Shown here: positions 1-11,470 of the stretch, piece by piece
Layout: the number at the start of each line of letters is the position of its first letter
Position numbering within the stretch: position 1 is the stretch's first letter
Assembly: GCA_000309865.1 (NCBI GenBank)
Contig: AMGN01000046.1
Coordinates: forward strand, 1 to 38,365
Origin: Methanobacterium sp. Maddingley MBC34
GTDB taxonomy: Archaea > Methanobacteriota > Methanobacteria > Methanobacteriales > Methanobacteriaceae
Direction: 5' to 3'
Length of the DNA: 38,365 nt
The notes under the pieces: generated by a model
What the model saw: only the letters and a program-made list of their open reading frames with translations
Database searches by the model: none
What the model was told of the DNA's origin: nothing
Made by a program: the position numbers and the translations under genes

Positions 1-60
1 GTAACTTAGTAATTACAATCATAAGAGGAAAAAAATTGTTAGAAAAGGGCGGATGAAAAA

Positions 61-1956
<1,896 letters not shown>

Positions 1957-1965
<9 letters not shown>

Positions 1966-2004
1966 GACATTTTCACCATGAAAGAATGAGACATTTACCC
2001 ATTG
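1957..2004 (+). repeat. Imperfect tandem duplication spanning the acs stop codon
   Basis: The string AGAATGAGACATTT, which contains the acs stop TGA, occurs twice about 24 bases apart, each followed by a similar ACC-containing tail. It looks like a slippage duplication of the acs 3' end. No function is evident. Confidence 0.6.
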
Positions 2005-2085
2005 GAAAAATAATCTTCCGATGATTCCTTTAACAGATGGTTCTTTAGAGAATGTCTGTGAATATTGAGATTTTAGGAGGGTATA

Positions 2086-2148
2086 ATGGAGAGGGTAAAA
2101 TGGATGATAAAATCAGTGATCTCAATTAGAAAATTGATTAGGATTTAA
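2086..2148 (+). CDS. Possible 20-codon leader peptide upstream of the acetate transporter
   Basis: An ATG at 2086 lies 4 bases after a strong AGGAGGG (2075-2081) and opens a 20-codon frame ending TAA at 2146-2148. A second ATG at 2100 opens a 9-codon frame. The peptide is basic and hydrophobic. Sequences this short occur by chance; only the strength of the ribosome binding site makes it worth listing. If real, it could be a leader ORF in the satP transcript or a small protein. Confidence 0.25.
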   Translation: MERVKWMIKSVISIRKLIRI

Positions 2149-2222
2149 AAAATCTACTCAGCATTAAATAAAAAAAAGGAGATGATGAATCAAATAAATT
2201 AACCCCTTTAGGGTGTGATAAT

Positions 2223-2801
<579 letters not shown>

Positions 2802-2819
2802 AAAAAGTCAAATTTATTT

Positions 2820-2896
2820 AAATAGCTAACCGCCTCCAGCTATTTGAATATACAAAAACTTCCCTGGGTGTTATTCTCAAGGGAAGTCTTTTTTTT
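2820..2896 (+). terminator. Double hairpin terminator after satP
   Basis: A first hairpin has arms AAATAGCT (2820-2827) and AGCTATTT (2838-2845). A second has arms ACTTCCCT (2858-2865) and AGGGAAGT (2880-2887), followed by a C and then a run of eight T from 2889. The second is a textbook hairpin plus U-tract. It separates satP from the convergent tautomerase gene. Confidence 0.8.
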
Positions 2897-3068
2897 AATT
2901 TTATTTTTAATTTTATTATTGTTGTAACATGGTATAACTCCAATAATTCGAATTTGTTATGTTAATATAACAGAATTGGGTATATACTTTTGATATTATA
3001 TTCAGTAACTTTAAAATGAATATAGGATGAAAGTATCATTGAACAATTTGGGAAAAAATAAAAAAAAA

Positions 3069-3461
3069 CTAAAAATCTATTTTAAATCCAAAATCCACTT
3101 CACTGGCAGGTTGTCCTCCACGAATACCCCAATTTTCCATAGGGGGTTCCAGTAGTATGATCAAAATATCATTACCATCAATACCAGGATTTTCACCCAA
3201 GTTTTGGATAATATTCTGGTAAAGTTCTTTTTTAGCCTCAAATGAACGTCCAGGAAACATTGTAATCTGGATTATGGTCACAGCACGAGTACGATCAGGT
3301 GGACACTCAAAATCTTCCTTATCCAGTTCATAAATCCGTTGAAACCGGTCACTATCTGGAATGCCCAGTGCATCCACCAGTGCCTGGTGCACTCCATCTA
3401 ATATTGCTTTTTTATATTCAGGAGAATATCCTTTACGAATTTCGATTTTAACTAACGGCAT
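3069..3461 (-). CDS. Tautomerase-superfamily protein (4-oxalocrotonate tautomerase/MIF-like)
   Basis: Small cytosolic enzyme of the tautomerase fold, whose members use an N-terminal proline as general base for keto-enol isomerisation or dehalogenation. I place the start at the second ATG (3461), giving MPLVKIEI so that Pro is residue 1 after Met removal; the upstream in-frame ATG at 3473 would add four residues and bury the proline. GGATGAT lies just before the chosen start. The protein is about 130 aa, twice the length of one 4-OT subunit, and has the N-terminal beta strand and helix pattern. The C-terminal half contains NWGIRGGQPASE, typical of longer family members. Substrate unknown. Confidence 0.8.
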   Translation of the reverse strand: MPLVKIEIRKGYSPEYKKAILDGVHQALVDALGIPDSDRFQRIYELDKEDFECPPDRTRAVTIIQITMFPGRSFEAKKELYQNIIQNLGENPGIDGNDILIILLEPPMENWGIRGGQPASEVDFGFKIDF

Positions 3462-4020
3462 GTTATCATCCATTACTTCCTATATTAAGGTTCATCGCAA
3501 TGATTTATATAATTATGATTGCCTGAATTATTTGGATATCCTGATTTGAAATAAATCCTGATTTTTAAAAACGAATAATTCAAAAAAAAGGGGAATTAAT
3601 TAACTGGATTGGATTAGTATACTACTAGCAAAGACACAATGAATATCGAAGATTACCACACCTATAATTCTTCGAGTACCTTGAATAAAACGCATATCAA
3701 TTAACCTAACATCATGATTTCATGAAGGAAGATTCCAGTAAGTGATGGGAAAGATTAACTCCATAATTCTCTGATCTATACTTTAACGACCTGATACCTG
3801 CCTATAGCGAAGTCAATAAAAATTATGAAATTAACGAAAGCAATTTTTGCAAGATGATTGATATTATTACCACTTTTTTCACTAATTTAAGTATTTTAGG
3901 TTTTTCATAGCGTTAGAAGAGGAGTTGCAGCATCTAACAACAAGGCCCCCTCACAATCAAGTATCTGATTGACTCCAAAAATAATTGGAGAGTGAAATAT
4001 TTCTACTTCATCTTTTTTTA
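3462..4020. other. AT-rich intergenic stretch without a recognisable gene
   Basis: No coding frame, tRNA or strong promoter is convincing here. The right end (3954-3990) carries two small hairpins that probably terminate the pseudomurein-binding gene transcribed from the right. Confidence 0.6.
3954..3990 (-). terminator. Tandem small hairpins downstream of the pseudomurein-binding gene
   Basis: CAATCA (3954-3959) pairs with TGATTG (3966-3971), and CTCCAA (3973-3978) pairs with TTGGAG (3985-3990). Both have 6-bp arms and 6-base loops and lie 30-65 bases beyond the stop codon of the minus-strand gene. They lack a long U-tract on that strand, so termination is a guess. Confidence 0.4.
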
Positions 4021-4503
4021 TCAGACCTGTTCTATTGAATCATCCTCTTGTAAAAAACCGATGTTTATATGTTCCGGTGGCATATGGTAACTTCCCATGA
4101 AAGAATAGATTCTAGCGTAAATATAAATTAACATATCAAAAGGTATTTTACCTAAGGAGCTGTTAGCGTAATTAGGTGCTTTTCCATTTGATTCAATGAA
4201 ATTTTTAATATTTTGAGCCATGGAGCGATATTCAGATTCTAATATTTGGCCTGAGACCATGTGATCTAACGGGGAGGAAGCAGGATTTACATCTCTTATT
4301 TCTACACTACCATTGCTACCTAATAATGCTGTTGCCATGTATAAGAATTGAGGCATGGTTACATTTTGATCTACAATGTTATGGTCCACTTCTAAAGTAT
4401 CGTAACACAGGCAATTTACATAGTTGGGTAATCTTCCCTCTGACTTCATGAATCCAGTAACTCGATCGCCTGCTTCTTCCATATGTGCAATTACAATATA
4501 CAT
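4021..4503 (-). CDS. Pseudomurein-binding-repeat protein with two repeats and no signal peptide
   Basis: 160 aa. Two copies of a pattern typical of the pseudomurein-binding repeat (PMBR) are visible. Residues about 10-62 contain GRLPNYVN and then PQFLYMATALLG; residues about 96-140 contain GKAPNYANSS and then an IYIYARIYSFMG-like end. PMBR domains anchor proteins to the pseudomurein wall of Methanobacteriales. The protein begins MYIVIAHMEE directly, after a GGGGGTT ribosome binding site, with no signal peptide or transmembrane segment and no catalytic domain. It may be a repeat-only fragment of a larger exported protein, may use another export route, or may act inside the cell. The flanking DNA shows no obvious coding remnant of a lost N-terminus. 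Confidence 0.75.
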   Translation of the reverse strand: MYIVIAHMEEAGDRVTGFMKSEGRLPNYVNCLCYDTLEVDHNIVDQNVTMPQFLYMATALLGSNGSVEIRDVNPASSPLDHMVSGQILESEYRSMAQNIKNFIESNGKAPNYANSSLGKIPFDMLIYIYARIYSFMGSYHMPPEHINIGFLQEDDSIEQV

Positions 4504-4809
4504 TTTTTAACCCCCAGTAAAAATTGAATACTAATATTATGATATTTCTTAAGTATTAAATTTACATATCATCAAGACAAGATGATAAACTTAAACCGAT
4601 ACAACGCAATGCAGAGAAAAATTAAAATTAAGTTAGAAAATCCTGAAATTATAAGATAGAGTTAATAAGATTGTTAAGTATAGTTTTTCTGAAATTTTAA
4701 TATAATCGAACTATGGCTAATATCAGGTATATGATTTTCCTTTTTATATAGTCTTTTTCAACAATTAAATCCAATTCTCCATGAAGTTTACGCTATAAAA
4801 AAAAGTTAA
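4504..4809. other. AT-rich gap between the GMC-type oxidoreductase and the pseudomurein-binding gene
   Basis: About 300 bases of low-complexity AT-rich sequence. It must hold the promoter of the minus-strand gene starting at 4503, but no TATA element stands out among the many AT runs. No gene seen. Confidence 0.5.
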
Positions 4810-6024
4810 TTATTGATTTATAATGTGTTTACCCAGTCTTTTAGCCAGGGCCAGGATGGTTAGAACCGGTGGTGCACCTGGTGCTCTGGGGAAAACACTT
4901 GCATCTCCCACGTAAAGACCTTCAATTTTTGTTTCCAGATTTTTGTCTACAACTTCTCCCACTGCAGCAGTTCCACCAGGATGAGCACCCCTGGCTGGAG
5001 TAGAAACAAGAGTATCCGGGTTAACACCTGCCTCAATGAGGATGGCTCCAGCAGTAGCACATCCTTCTGCTAAGAGTCCCACATCATTGGCTGTGCTCTG
5101 TTTAAAAACACCACTTTCATCCACTCTACCAGATGATTCATCCGGTATCTTAACCATCATTCCCAATATGTCTTTCTCCGGGATGCCAAGTTTATCAAAC
5201 CGGGAGGTCAGTAAACTGGAATAATGAGGCGCCAGTAGAAATCCATCCTTTTTTAAGAGACTGTTCATGGACACCTCTTTATAAAAATTAATCCCGGGCA
5301 GTACACCACCAACAGTTACAAAGGTATCCACAAAAAGATGCTCGCCTGCTATTAAACCTGCGGATCTGAGTAACAGTGGGGTTTGGGTGGCACCGGAACA
5401 TAATATAACTGTGTCCGCATTATATTCAGTTTTAAGTCCATTTTCAGGGTTCAATGCCTCCAGACCTTTAACCCGTCCATCAATAGTTGTAACCCTGGTT
5501 ACAGTAGTGTTTTCCACAATTTGAACGCCATGTTTCAGAGCTTCATCCAGATAATCAAGGGAGCTCCATTTAGCATCCCGTGGACATCCTAAAACGCACT
5601 TACCGCAGGGGATGCATTTTGAGGGGTTGATGAATTTGGGCATTTTCTCCATGGGCAAACCAAGTGAAGAAGCAGCTTCCATGATTTTTAGTGTACCTTC
5701 TCCAAAATGAGTGTCAGGTAGTGTTTCTACCTTTAATTCACTTTCAACTTCCATAAATTCAGGGCTAAGATCTATTCCCATTTCTTTAAACTCTTTCTGG
5801 CAGGTTCGGACTGCGTTACCTGCAGTTACCAGTGTGCTACCTCCAAGACAGGAAGTTTTAAGAAGTTCCACTCCAATATCCAGGTTATCATAGCACTGGA
5901 AAGCCATATCAGTTGTAACCTGTTTTCCCTTTTCAATCAGTGTAACTGATATTCCATTTATGGCAAGTTCTCGGGCAACAGTTGCCCCACCAGCTCCGGA
6001 TCCAACTACAATCACGTTTTTCAT
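4810..6024 (-). CDS. GMC-type FAD oxidoreductase with a ferredoxin-like four-cysteine motif
   Basis: 404 aa flavoprotein. The N-terminus has an FAD-binding Rossmann motif, VVGSGAGG (residues 6-13). A CxxCxxCxxxCP motif lies at Cys138, 141, 144 and 148, the spacing of a 4Fe-4S site. The C-terminus has HPGGTAAVG and VGDASVFPRAPG, which match the GMC C-terminal domain. Family knowledge: GMC enzymes oxidise alcohols or related CH-OH groups; the cysteine motif suggests electron transfer to an Fe-S partner rather than oxygen, as fits an anaerobe. The usual Asn of the GMC His/Asn pair appears replaced in GAPPVLTI, so the substrate may differ. It stands alone on the minus strand, and two 18-bp direct repeats lie just upstream (6066-6104). 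Substrate unknown. Confidence 0.85.
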   Translation of the reverse strand: MKNVIVVGSGAGGATVARELAINGISVTLIEKGKQVTTDMAFQCYDNLDIGVELLKTSCLGGSTLVTAGNAVRTCQKEFKEMGIDLSPEFMEVESELKVETLPDTHFGEGTLKIMEAASSLGLPMEKMPKFINPSKCIPCGKCVLGCPRDAKWSSLDYLDEALKHGVQIVENTTVTRVTTIDGRVKGLEALNPENGLKTEYNADTVILCSGATQTPLLLRSAGLIAGEHLFVDTFVTVGGVLPGINFYKEVSMNSLLKKDGFLLAPHYSSLLTSRFDKLGIPEKDILGMMVKIPDESSGRVDESGVFKQSTANDVGLLAEGCATAGAILIEAGVNPDTLVSTPARGAHPGGTAAVGEVVDKNLETKIEGLYVGDASVFPRAPGAPPVLTILALAKRLGKHIINQ

Positions 6025-6065
6025 TTTATCAACTGCAAAGAATAAATAACGACTCTATTTTAAGT

Positions 6066-6104
6066 TATGGGGTGTATTTTTAAAAGTATGGGGTGTATTT
6101 TTAA
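6066..6104 (-). repeat. Two direct 18-bp repeats upstream of the GMC-type oxidoreductase
   Basis: TATGGGGTGTATTTTTAA occurs exactly at 6066-6083 and again at 6087-6104, a 21-bp period (two helical turns). They lie 42-80 bases before the start at 6024, where promoter or operator elements would be expected. They are the only G-rich blocks in an AT-rich gap. Confidence 0.7.
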
Positions 6105-6219
6105 GTTAAATAATAATGTTAAATATTCTAGTTTATTACAATTTAAAATGCTTAAACTGTATTAAAGTTGATTATATTTATTTTAAGGGTATAAACGATG
6201 TGATTAATGAAAATAATTA

Positions 6220-6690
6220 TCATTTGCGATAAAGAGTTCGTCTCTGGGCTTTTTTTGGTTTTCTTTTAATAATTCTTTTGGGTCTTTCACTGATTTTAGG
6301 ATTTTTAGGTTTGTTCTGAGATTTAAAAAGTTTATCTGCGAAATATCCTCCAATAGCTCCCATTAACCCATAGATTACCAGAGTTACAATCAGTCCCATG
6401 ATCAGGGTGAATATTCCATCAATTGCATAACCCACTCCAATCACCACTGCATTGGGAAGTTGATAGGGTAAAGTCGGCGGAGTAAACAGGCAGACAATGA
6501 AATAAAGGAGACCTAGTAAACCAGATGCCACTGCCCCTACTTTATAAGTAGCATCTTCATCAGGGGTAAGGATAACTGCCACAAAGCCCACTATAACCAG
6601 TGCAAATATGCTTCCGAAATTAAAAAAGGCCATAATTAGGCCCAGTATTATGCTGGTTAAAATGGCTATTTCCATACTAAATTTTGGCAT
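6220..6690 (-). CDS. Small four-helix membrane protein with a basic tail
   Basis: 156 aa. About four hydrophobic segments occupy residues 8-25, 27-43, 50-70 and 85-118; the last region ends with a glycine-rich GAIGGYFADK turn. Residues 120-156 form a tail very rich in Lys and Arg. The layout resembles small four-helix proteins common in Methanobacteriales (DUF5518-like), but I cannot confirm the family. The start ATG follows AGAGGAAAATAAC, a good ribosome binding site. The basic tail should lie in the cytosol and could contact nucleic acid or phospholipid. Function unknown. Confidence 0.75.
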   Translation of the reverse strand: MPKFSMEIAILTSIILGLIMAFFNFGSIFALVIVGFVAVILTPDEDATYKVGAVASGLLGLLYFIVCLFTPPTLPYQLPNAVVIGVGYAIDGIFTLIMGLIVTLVIYGLMGAIGGYFADKLFKSQNKPKNPKISERPKRIIKRKPKKAQRRTLYRK

Positions 6691-6942
6691 GTTATTTTCC
6701 TCTTATGAGTATAATCTGTAGTTATTATTGACTTTAAACTTTACTCATCTGTATCTTCAATTTAAACAGTTAATCTATCTATAATAGAGTTTATAAATAT
6801 ATCAGAGTTTATAAGGATTTTCATTAGAGTTTCCAATGATTTTGAGTACAATGGAATTCAAAGTAGAAGTGATGTTTAAATTATTCGGAATGATATGCAT
6901 AAGATAAAAGTTAATAGAATAAAAAAACAGAATTAACTTACA

Positions 6943-7407
<465 letters not shown>

Positions 7408-7474
7408 TCACTAATTTCAATCAAATCTTCACAAATCTATTCAATCTTATAATATTTTATAATCCCAATCTTTC

Positions 7475-7506
7475 AATATCATAAAATCCCAATATCATAA
7501 AATCTA
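7475..7506 (+). repeat. Short tandem repeat before the HEAT-repeat gene
   Basis: CAATATCATAAAATCC is followed directly by a near-identical copy, and a weaker related stretch precedes them. It lies in the gap between the DtxR gene and the HEAT-repeat gene. It could be slippage or a regulatory site. Confidence 0.45.
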
Positions 7507-7560
7507 AGCATATTGTAGATCTCAATATGGTTTTATCATAAAGAAGGGGGTATTTTAGAT

Positions 7561-8286
7561 ATGAGCATTTTCAATGGTAGTTTCAACCCTGATGTGGATA
7601 AACTGGAAAGTGAAGGGGACATCAATGGACTTATTAAAACATTGCAAAAGGGCAATAATAAAAATCGTGCCACGGCAGCCAGGGCACTGGGAAGATTTAA
7701 GAATGAAAAAGTAGCTAAAGCCCTTATTGAGGCTTTGGATTCTGATGATAGTGATGTTCGGTGGAATGCTGCCAGCTCTCTGGGTAAAATAGGCAGTAGT
7801 GATGCCACACCTTTCCTCCTGAAAATGCTTCGTGATGAAAAATGGTATGTGCGTCTGCAGACAGCAGAGGCACTTGGGGATATAGGTGATGAGAGAGCAT
7901 TATTACCCCTTTTAGAATCACTTAAAGATGAGAAAATACGCAACAACGTTGCTATTGCTCTGGGACATTTAGGAGATTCCAGGGCAGTTGATCATTTGAT
8001 TGATGGACTTAAGGATGATGATTTTAGTTTTCGCAGTGCATCTGAAGAAGCACTGGGCATGATTGGTGATGAAAAAGCAGTTCCTATTCTTATAGAGGCC
8101 TTGAAAGATGATAATGTGAGTGTCCGCAGACATGCTGCCGGAGCACTGGGTAAAATTGGGGATGAGCGAGCAATAAAGCCACTCTTAGATGCTGTGGAGG
8201 ATGATAAATGGTACGTCCGCTTACAGGTAGAAGAAGCAATACAGGAACTAAATGCTCGTTTGAAGGAAAATGAAAAGTTATCCTGA
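7561..8286 (+). CDS. HEAT-repeat (PBS-lyase type) scaffold protein
   Basis: 241 aa made of about seven 31-residue helical repeats with the pattern D(D/E)xVRxxAAxALGKIGDERA, ending in a short charged tail. Such alpha-solenoids are protein-binding scaffolds; the bacterial relatives include phycobilin lyase subunits, but no lyase role is expected here. There is no signal peptide, so it is cytosolic. The ATG at 7561 follows a GGGGG block at a longish spacing of about 12 bases. It follows the DtxR gene by 153 bases and converges with the HIT gene. A second protein of the same class is at 26475-27038. Confidence 0.88.
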   Translation: MSIFNGSFNPDVDKLESEGDINGLIKTLQKGNNKNRATAARALGRFKNEKVAKALIEALDSDDSDVRWNAASSLGKIGSSDATPFLLKMLRDEKWYVRLQTAEALGDIGDERALLPLLESLKDEKIRNNVAIALGHLGDSRAVDHLIDGLKDDDFSFRSASEEALGMIGDEKAVPILIEALKDDNVSVRRHAAGALGKIGDERAIKPLLDAVEDDKWYVRLQVEEAIQELNARLKENEKLS

Positions 8287-8348
8287 CACACATAGTTTAG
8301 GACTAATTTCGGGATTATAATAATTCTTTTTATTTAAATTCTCTTATT

Positions 8349-8807
8349 TTAAATAAATTTTCTTATTTTATCTGCTATTTTAGCACGAACATCTGGAGAT
8401 ATGTTTTTTGGTGGTCGGGGACGCATATAACCAAAATGAGGATCCTCAAAGGTGCAACCAGCAAATTTAACTGGATGCCTGTAACGGGGAATGAAATGCC
8501 AATGTAAATGTGGTTCAGGCTTATCTTCAAGGTAAAAGGTGTTCATAAGGCAACCCCAGTTAAAGAGAGTGGCATCAAATGCAGTTTTAACTGCCTTCTC
8601 CATGCTTTCCAAGAGTATAATAAAATCATCCCACTCTTCCTTTGAAAGGCCGGTTAAGGTTTTTTGGTCACGTTTCAGTGCCACCACACAGGTGGCCAGA
8701 TTACTCTGGTTGGGAGCCAGAAACACAATCCAGTGATCAGTCTCCAGAAGGGGATCTCCAAAGTTGTAATCAACCAGTTTCTCGCAGTAAGGACACTCAA
8801 TATCCAT
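8349..8807 (-). CDS. HIT-family nucleotide hydrolase or transferase
   Basis: 152 aa protein of the histidine triad superfamily. The triad is PHLHWHFIPRY with His100, His102 and His104; the middle His is the expected nucleophile that forms a nucleotidyl intermediate. The N-terminus has CPYC (Cys5, Cys8), a half zinc site often seen in HIT proteins. HIT enzymes hydrolyse or transfer AMP from dinucleoside polyphosphates and related substrates; the exact substrate cannot be told. GGAG motifs precede the ATG at 8807. An out-of-frame ATG just upstream is not used. The gene converges with the HEAT-repeat gene. Confidence 0.88.
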   Translation of the reverse strand: MDIECPYCEKLVDYNFGDPLLETDHWIVFLAPNQSNLATCVVALKRDQKTLTGLSKEEWDDFIILLESMEKAVKTAFDATLFNWGCLMNTFYLEDKPEPHLHWHFIPRYRHPVKFAGCTFEDPHFGYMRPRPPKNISPDVRAKIADKIRKFI

Positions 8808-8906
8808 TTCTCCATTTCTCCCTTTATTTTTTGTATAATTTTATGATTCTTTACTATTTTATTATACTTATCCTCGTTTTTTATAATTATTTTACTAAAA
8901 ATTTTT

Positions 8907-9653
8907 CTACAATTTGGAAAGTATGAATGAAATGGCAAAACCAATAACAGTAACCATCCCTGCCAGGTTATGGGTCTGGGAAAATGCCTCAGGGATCATG
9001 GTATCTACCAGCATGGCCAGAATACCGCCGGCAGCCACGGCCAGTGTAACTGCAGTCACCTGAACCGGTAACTGGCTGAAAATAGAGTAACCCGCCAGTG
9101 AAGATGAGCTGGTTACTATGGCAATGGCCAACCATAAAGAGAAAACTTTACTCATCTTCCATCCTTCTTTTTTCATTCCAGCAGAACTGGAAAGACCTTC
9201 AGGTATGTTGGATAAAAAAATAGCAACAACAGTGGCGGTACTCACTGCTCCCCCACCAATCATGGTCAGACCAATAGCAATTGATTCAGGGATACCATCA
9301 ATGACTGATCCGGCTGCTATGGCCATGGCCCCATTATCTGTATTATTATCCTCAGGTTTGACCGATCTTTTCCTGTGTTTGGCTCCTTTACGGGCCAGGT
9401 AAATGTTAGTAACGGTGAAAATTGTTGCACCTAACAGGAATCCAGCTACTAGGTGTGTTGGTCCTCCCAGTGCGTAGGCCTCATCCAGAAGTTCAAAAGA
9501 AACAGCTGACATGAGAACCCCTGCCCCAAAGGCCATAATAGATGCCACCCAGCGTTGTGGTATCTTAAAAAAGTAACCAAAGAAAGCCCCTAAAAGAAGG
9601 GCAGATCCCGCAACAAAACCCCATATTCCCGCCATTACCATACTTGAAAACAT
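8907..9653 (-). CDS. ZIP-family divalent metal transporter
   Basis: 248 aa integral membrane protein with about eight helices. The conserved ZIP core is visible: SVIDGIPESIAIGL, with the HxxxE-like metal site replaced here by DGIPES, and later FLSNIPEGLSSSAG, also in the conserved N-x-P-E-G form. A cytosolic basic loop (KGAKHRKRSVKPED) lies between helices 3 and 4. ZIP proteins import zinc, iron or manganese. The start at 9653 is supported by a strong GGTGATCCT directly before the ATG. It is separated from the HIT gene by about 100 bases and could be co-transcribed with it. A DtxR-type regulator nearby makes metal control plausible. Confidence 0.9.
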   Translation of the reverse strand: MFSSMVMAGIWGFVAGSALLLGAFFGYFFKIPQRWVASIMAFGAGVLMSAVSFELLDEAYALGGPTHLVAGFLLGATIFTVTNIYLARKGAKHRKRSVKPEDNNTDNGAMAIAAGSVIDGIPESIAIGLTMIGGGAVSTATVVAIFLSNIPEGLSSSAGMKKEGWKMSKVFSLWLAIAIVTSSSSLAGYSIFSQLPVQVTAVTLAVAAGGILAMLVDTMIPEAFSQTHNLAGMVTVIGFAISFILSKL

Positions 9654-9925
9654 AGGATCACCACAAAAATCTCATAAACTATTCCGGGAGGACTGAAATA
9701 TTAATCAAGGACTAAAACATTAAACAATAATCATCTAAATAATGTATTCTATAAACATATAATTATACTTAAGTACCTTAAGAATTTCATCATTAAATAC
9801 TCTTATAATATTCTATTGGGGAAAATATTCCTCGAGGCACATCTTTGCTAAATAAAATAGGATAATAAAATTTAAGATAAATAAACGATTGGTAAAACAG
9901 CTAATATAAGAAGGAAATGATACCA

Positions 9926-11320
9926 ATGGCGTCAATTTCTGGTAAGGAATTTGTATCAGGGGAAAGATGTGCACTGGTTCTGGTGGTTATTGGATCATTC
10001 CTAATACCATTTATGGGATCCTCCCTCAGTCTGGCCCTTCCCCTTATCCAGAATGAACTTTCAGTCAGCATACTCCTCTTAGGATGGATTCCCACAGCAT
10101 TTGTACTTGCCAACGCTGCCCTGGTTTTGCCCTTTGGAAAACTGGCAGACCAACACGGCCGTAAAAAAGTTTTCACCTACGGGTTAGCAATTTATACCAC
10201 AGCATCTTTACTTGCATCTTTTTCAAATTCAGGGATCATACTGGTGTTGTTCAGCTTCCTGCAGGGAGTAGGCTGTGCCATGATCTTTGCCACTGGAATT
10301 GCCCTTTTAATTTCAATTTTTCCAAAAAACAAAAGGGGTCAGGTTCTGGGGATTAACACCACTGCGGTCTACATTGGATTGTTCATGGGACCAATCCTGG
10401 GTGGGTTCCTGGCTCAACAATTAGGATGGAGGAGTATATTCTTTATCAATGTCCCAGTCGGATTATTTGCACTAGCATTGATCCTGACCCGGTTAAGGGG
10501 TGAGTGGAAAGGATCTCCAGGTGATAAATTCGATTTATCCGGGTCATTTATCTACATTTTTTCACTCACTGCACTGATGTACGGATTTTCAACCCTCCAC
10601 GAACTTTCAGGGAAGATCATCCTTTTAGCAGGTCTTATTGGAATAGCCGTATTCTACATGGTGGTCAAGTCATCCAATAATCATGTGTTAACTTTGGAAA
10701 TATTTAAGAATAGAATAACCCGTTTTTCTGGGATTTCACTTCTTCTGGTTACCATAGCTACCTCGGCAATGTGGACTCTGTTAAGTTTATATCTTCAGGA
10801 CCTGCGTGGACTGGATACCCTGACCACTGCACTTATTCTGGCAGTCCAGCCACTTGCCGTGGCATTACTATCTCCACTGGTGGGATATCTGGTTGATACA
10901 CATGATCATAAAAGTTTTATTCTTGTAGGGGCGATAATTGGCACTGTTGGACTGTTTATCCTGGCATTACTTGATATTAATACCTCTTTAGCAGTGGTTG
11001 TAGGTGGATTAGTCCTGGTGGGTGTTGGGTTGGGTTTGTTTTCCACACCAACCAATAGGAACTTTCTGGGATCTTTAACCACTAAGTATTATGGTGTTGG
11101 ATCAGCAACCCTTTCCACCATGGTTTTCATTGGTCAAACCATGAGTTTAGGGTTTCTCCTCTTTATTCTTACTGGATTAATGGGTAATGTGGAAATATCA
11201 CCTTCAAATTATCCTTTATTCCTGGAAGGACTTCGTATTTCCTTCTGGTTATTTGCAGCTTTCTGTGCAGGCGGAGCTTTACTTTCATATTGGGAGTTAA
11301 GGAAATTACCCTCGCAATAA
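9926..11320 (+). CDS. Major facilitator drug-type exporter (DHA2/EmrB-QacA class)
   Basis: 464 aa from the chosen start, with about 12-14 transmembrane helices. The MFS motif GKLADQHGRKKVF between helices 2 and 3 and the antiporter motif region LGPILGGFLAQQLGWR-like stretch after helix 5 are visible, as is FINVPVG, typical of DHA2 exporters. Such proteins expel hydrophobic compounds in exchange for protons. I prefer the ATG at 9926 to the one at 9917, because AAGGA (9911-9915) is then 10 bases away rather than one. It stands alone between divergent and unrelated genes. Substrate unknown. Confidence 0.9.
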   Translation: MASISGKEFVSGERCALVLVVIGSFLIPFMGSSLSLALPLIQNELSVSILLLGWIPTAFVLANAALVLPFGKLADQHGRKKVFTYGLAIYTTASLLASFSNSGIILVLFSFLQGVGCAMIFATGIALLISIFPKNKRGQVLGINTTAVYIGLFMGPILGGFLAQQLGWRSIFFINVPVGLFALALILTRLRGEWKGSPGDKFDLSGSFIYIFSLTALMYGFSTLHELSGKIILLAGLIGIAVFYMVVKSSNNHVLTLEIFKNRITRFSGISLLLVTIATSAMWTLLSLYLQDLRGLDTLTTALILAVQPLAVALLSPLVGYLVDTHDHKSFILVGAIIGTVGLFILALLDINTSLAVVVGGLVLVGVGLGLFSTPTNRNFLGSLTTKYYGVGSATLSTMVFIGQTMSLGFLLFILTGLMGNVEISPSNYPLFLEGLRISFWLFAAFCAGGALLSYWELRKLPSQ

Positions 11321-11470
11321 CTTTTATTCAATCATTAAATTCATTCATTTGAAATTATTAATATCTAAAAAAAATAAATATGTAAGTAAGGATTTAAAGA
11401 GGAAGTTATGTTATGATTAAGTTCTGATATTGATTATTTAACTATACTTAATTCATATGGGGTGGTATTT

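Noticed and set aside
7536..7946. Minus-strand ORF opposite the HEAT-repeat gene
   Set aside because: It mirrors the repeat structure of the real gene, with low-complexity Ser/Leu content typical of an antisense shadow.
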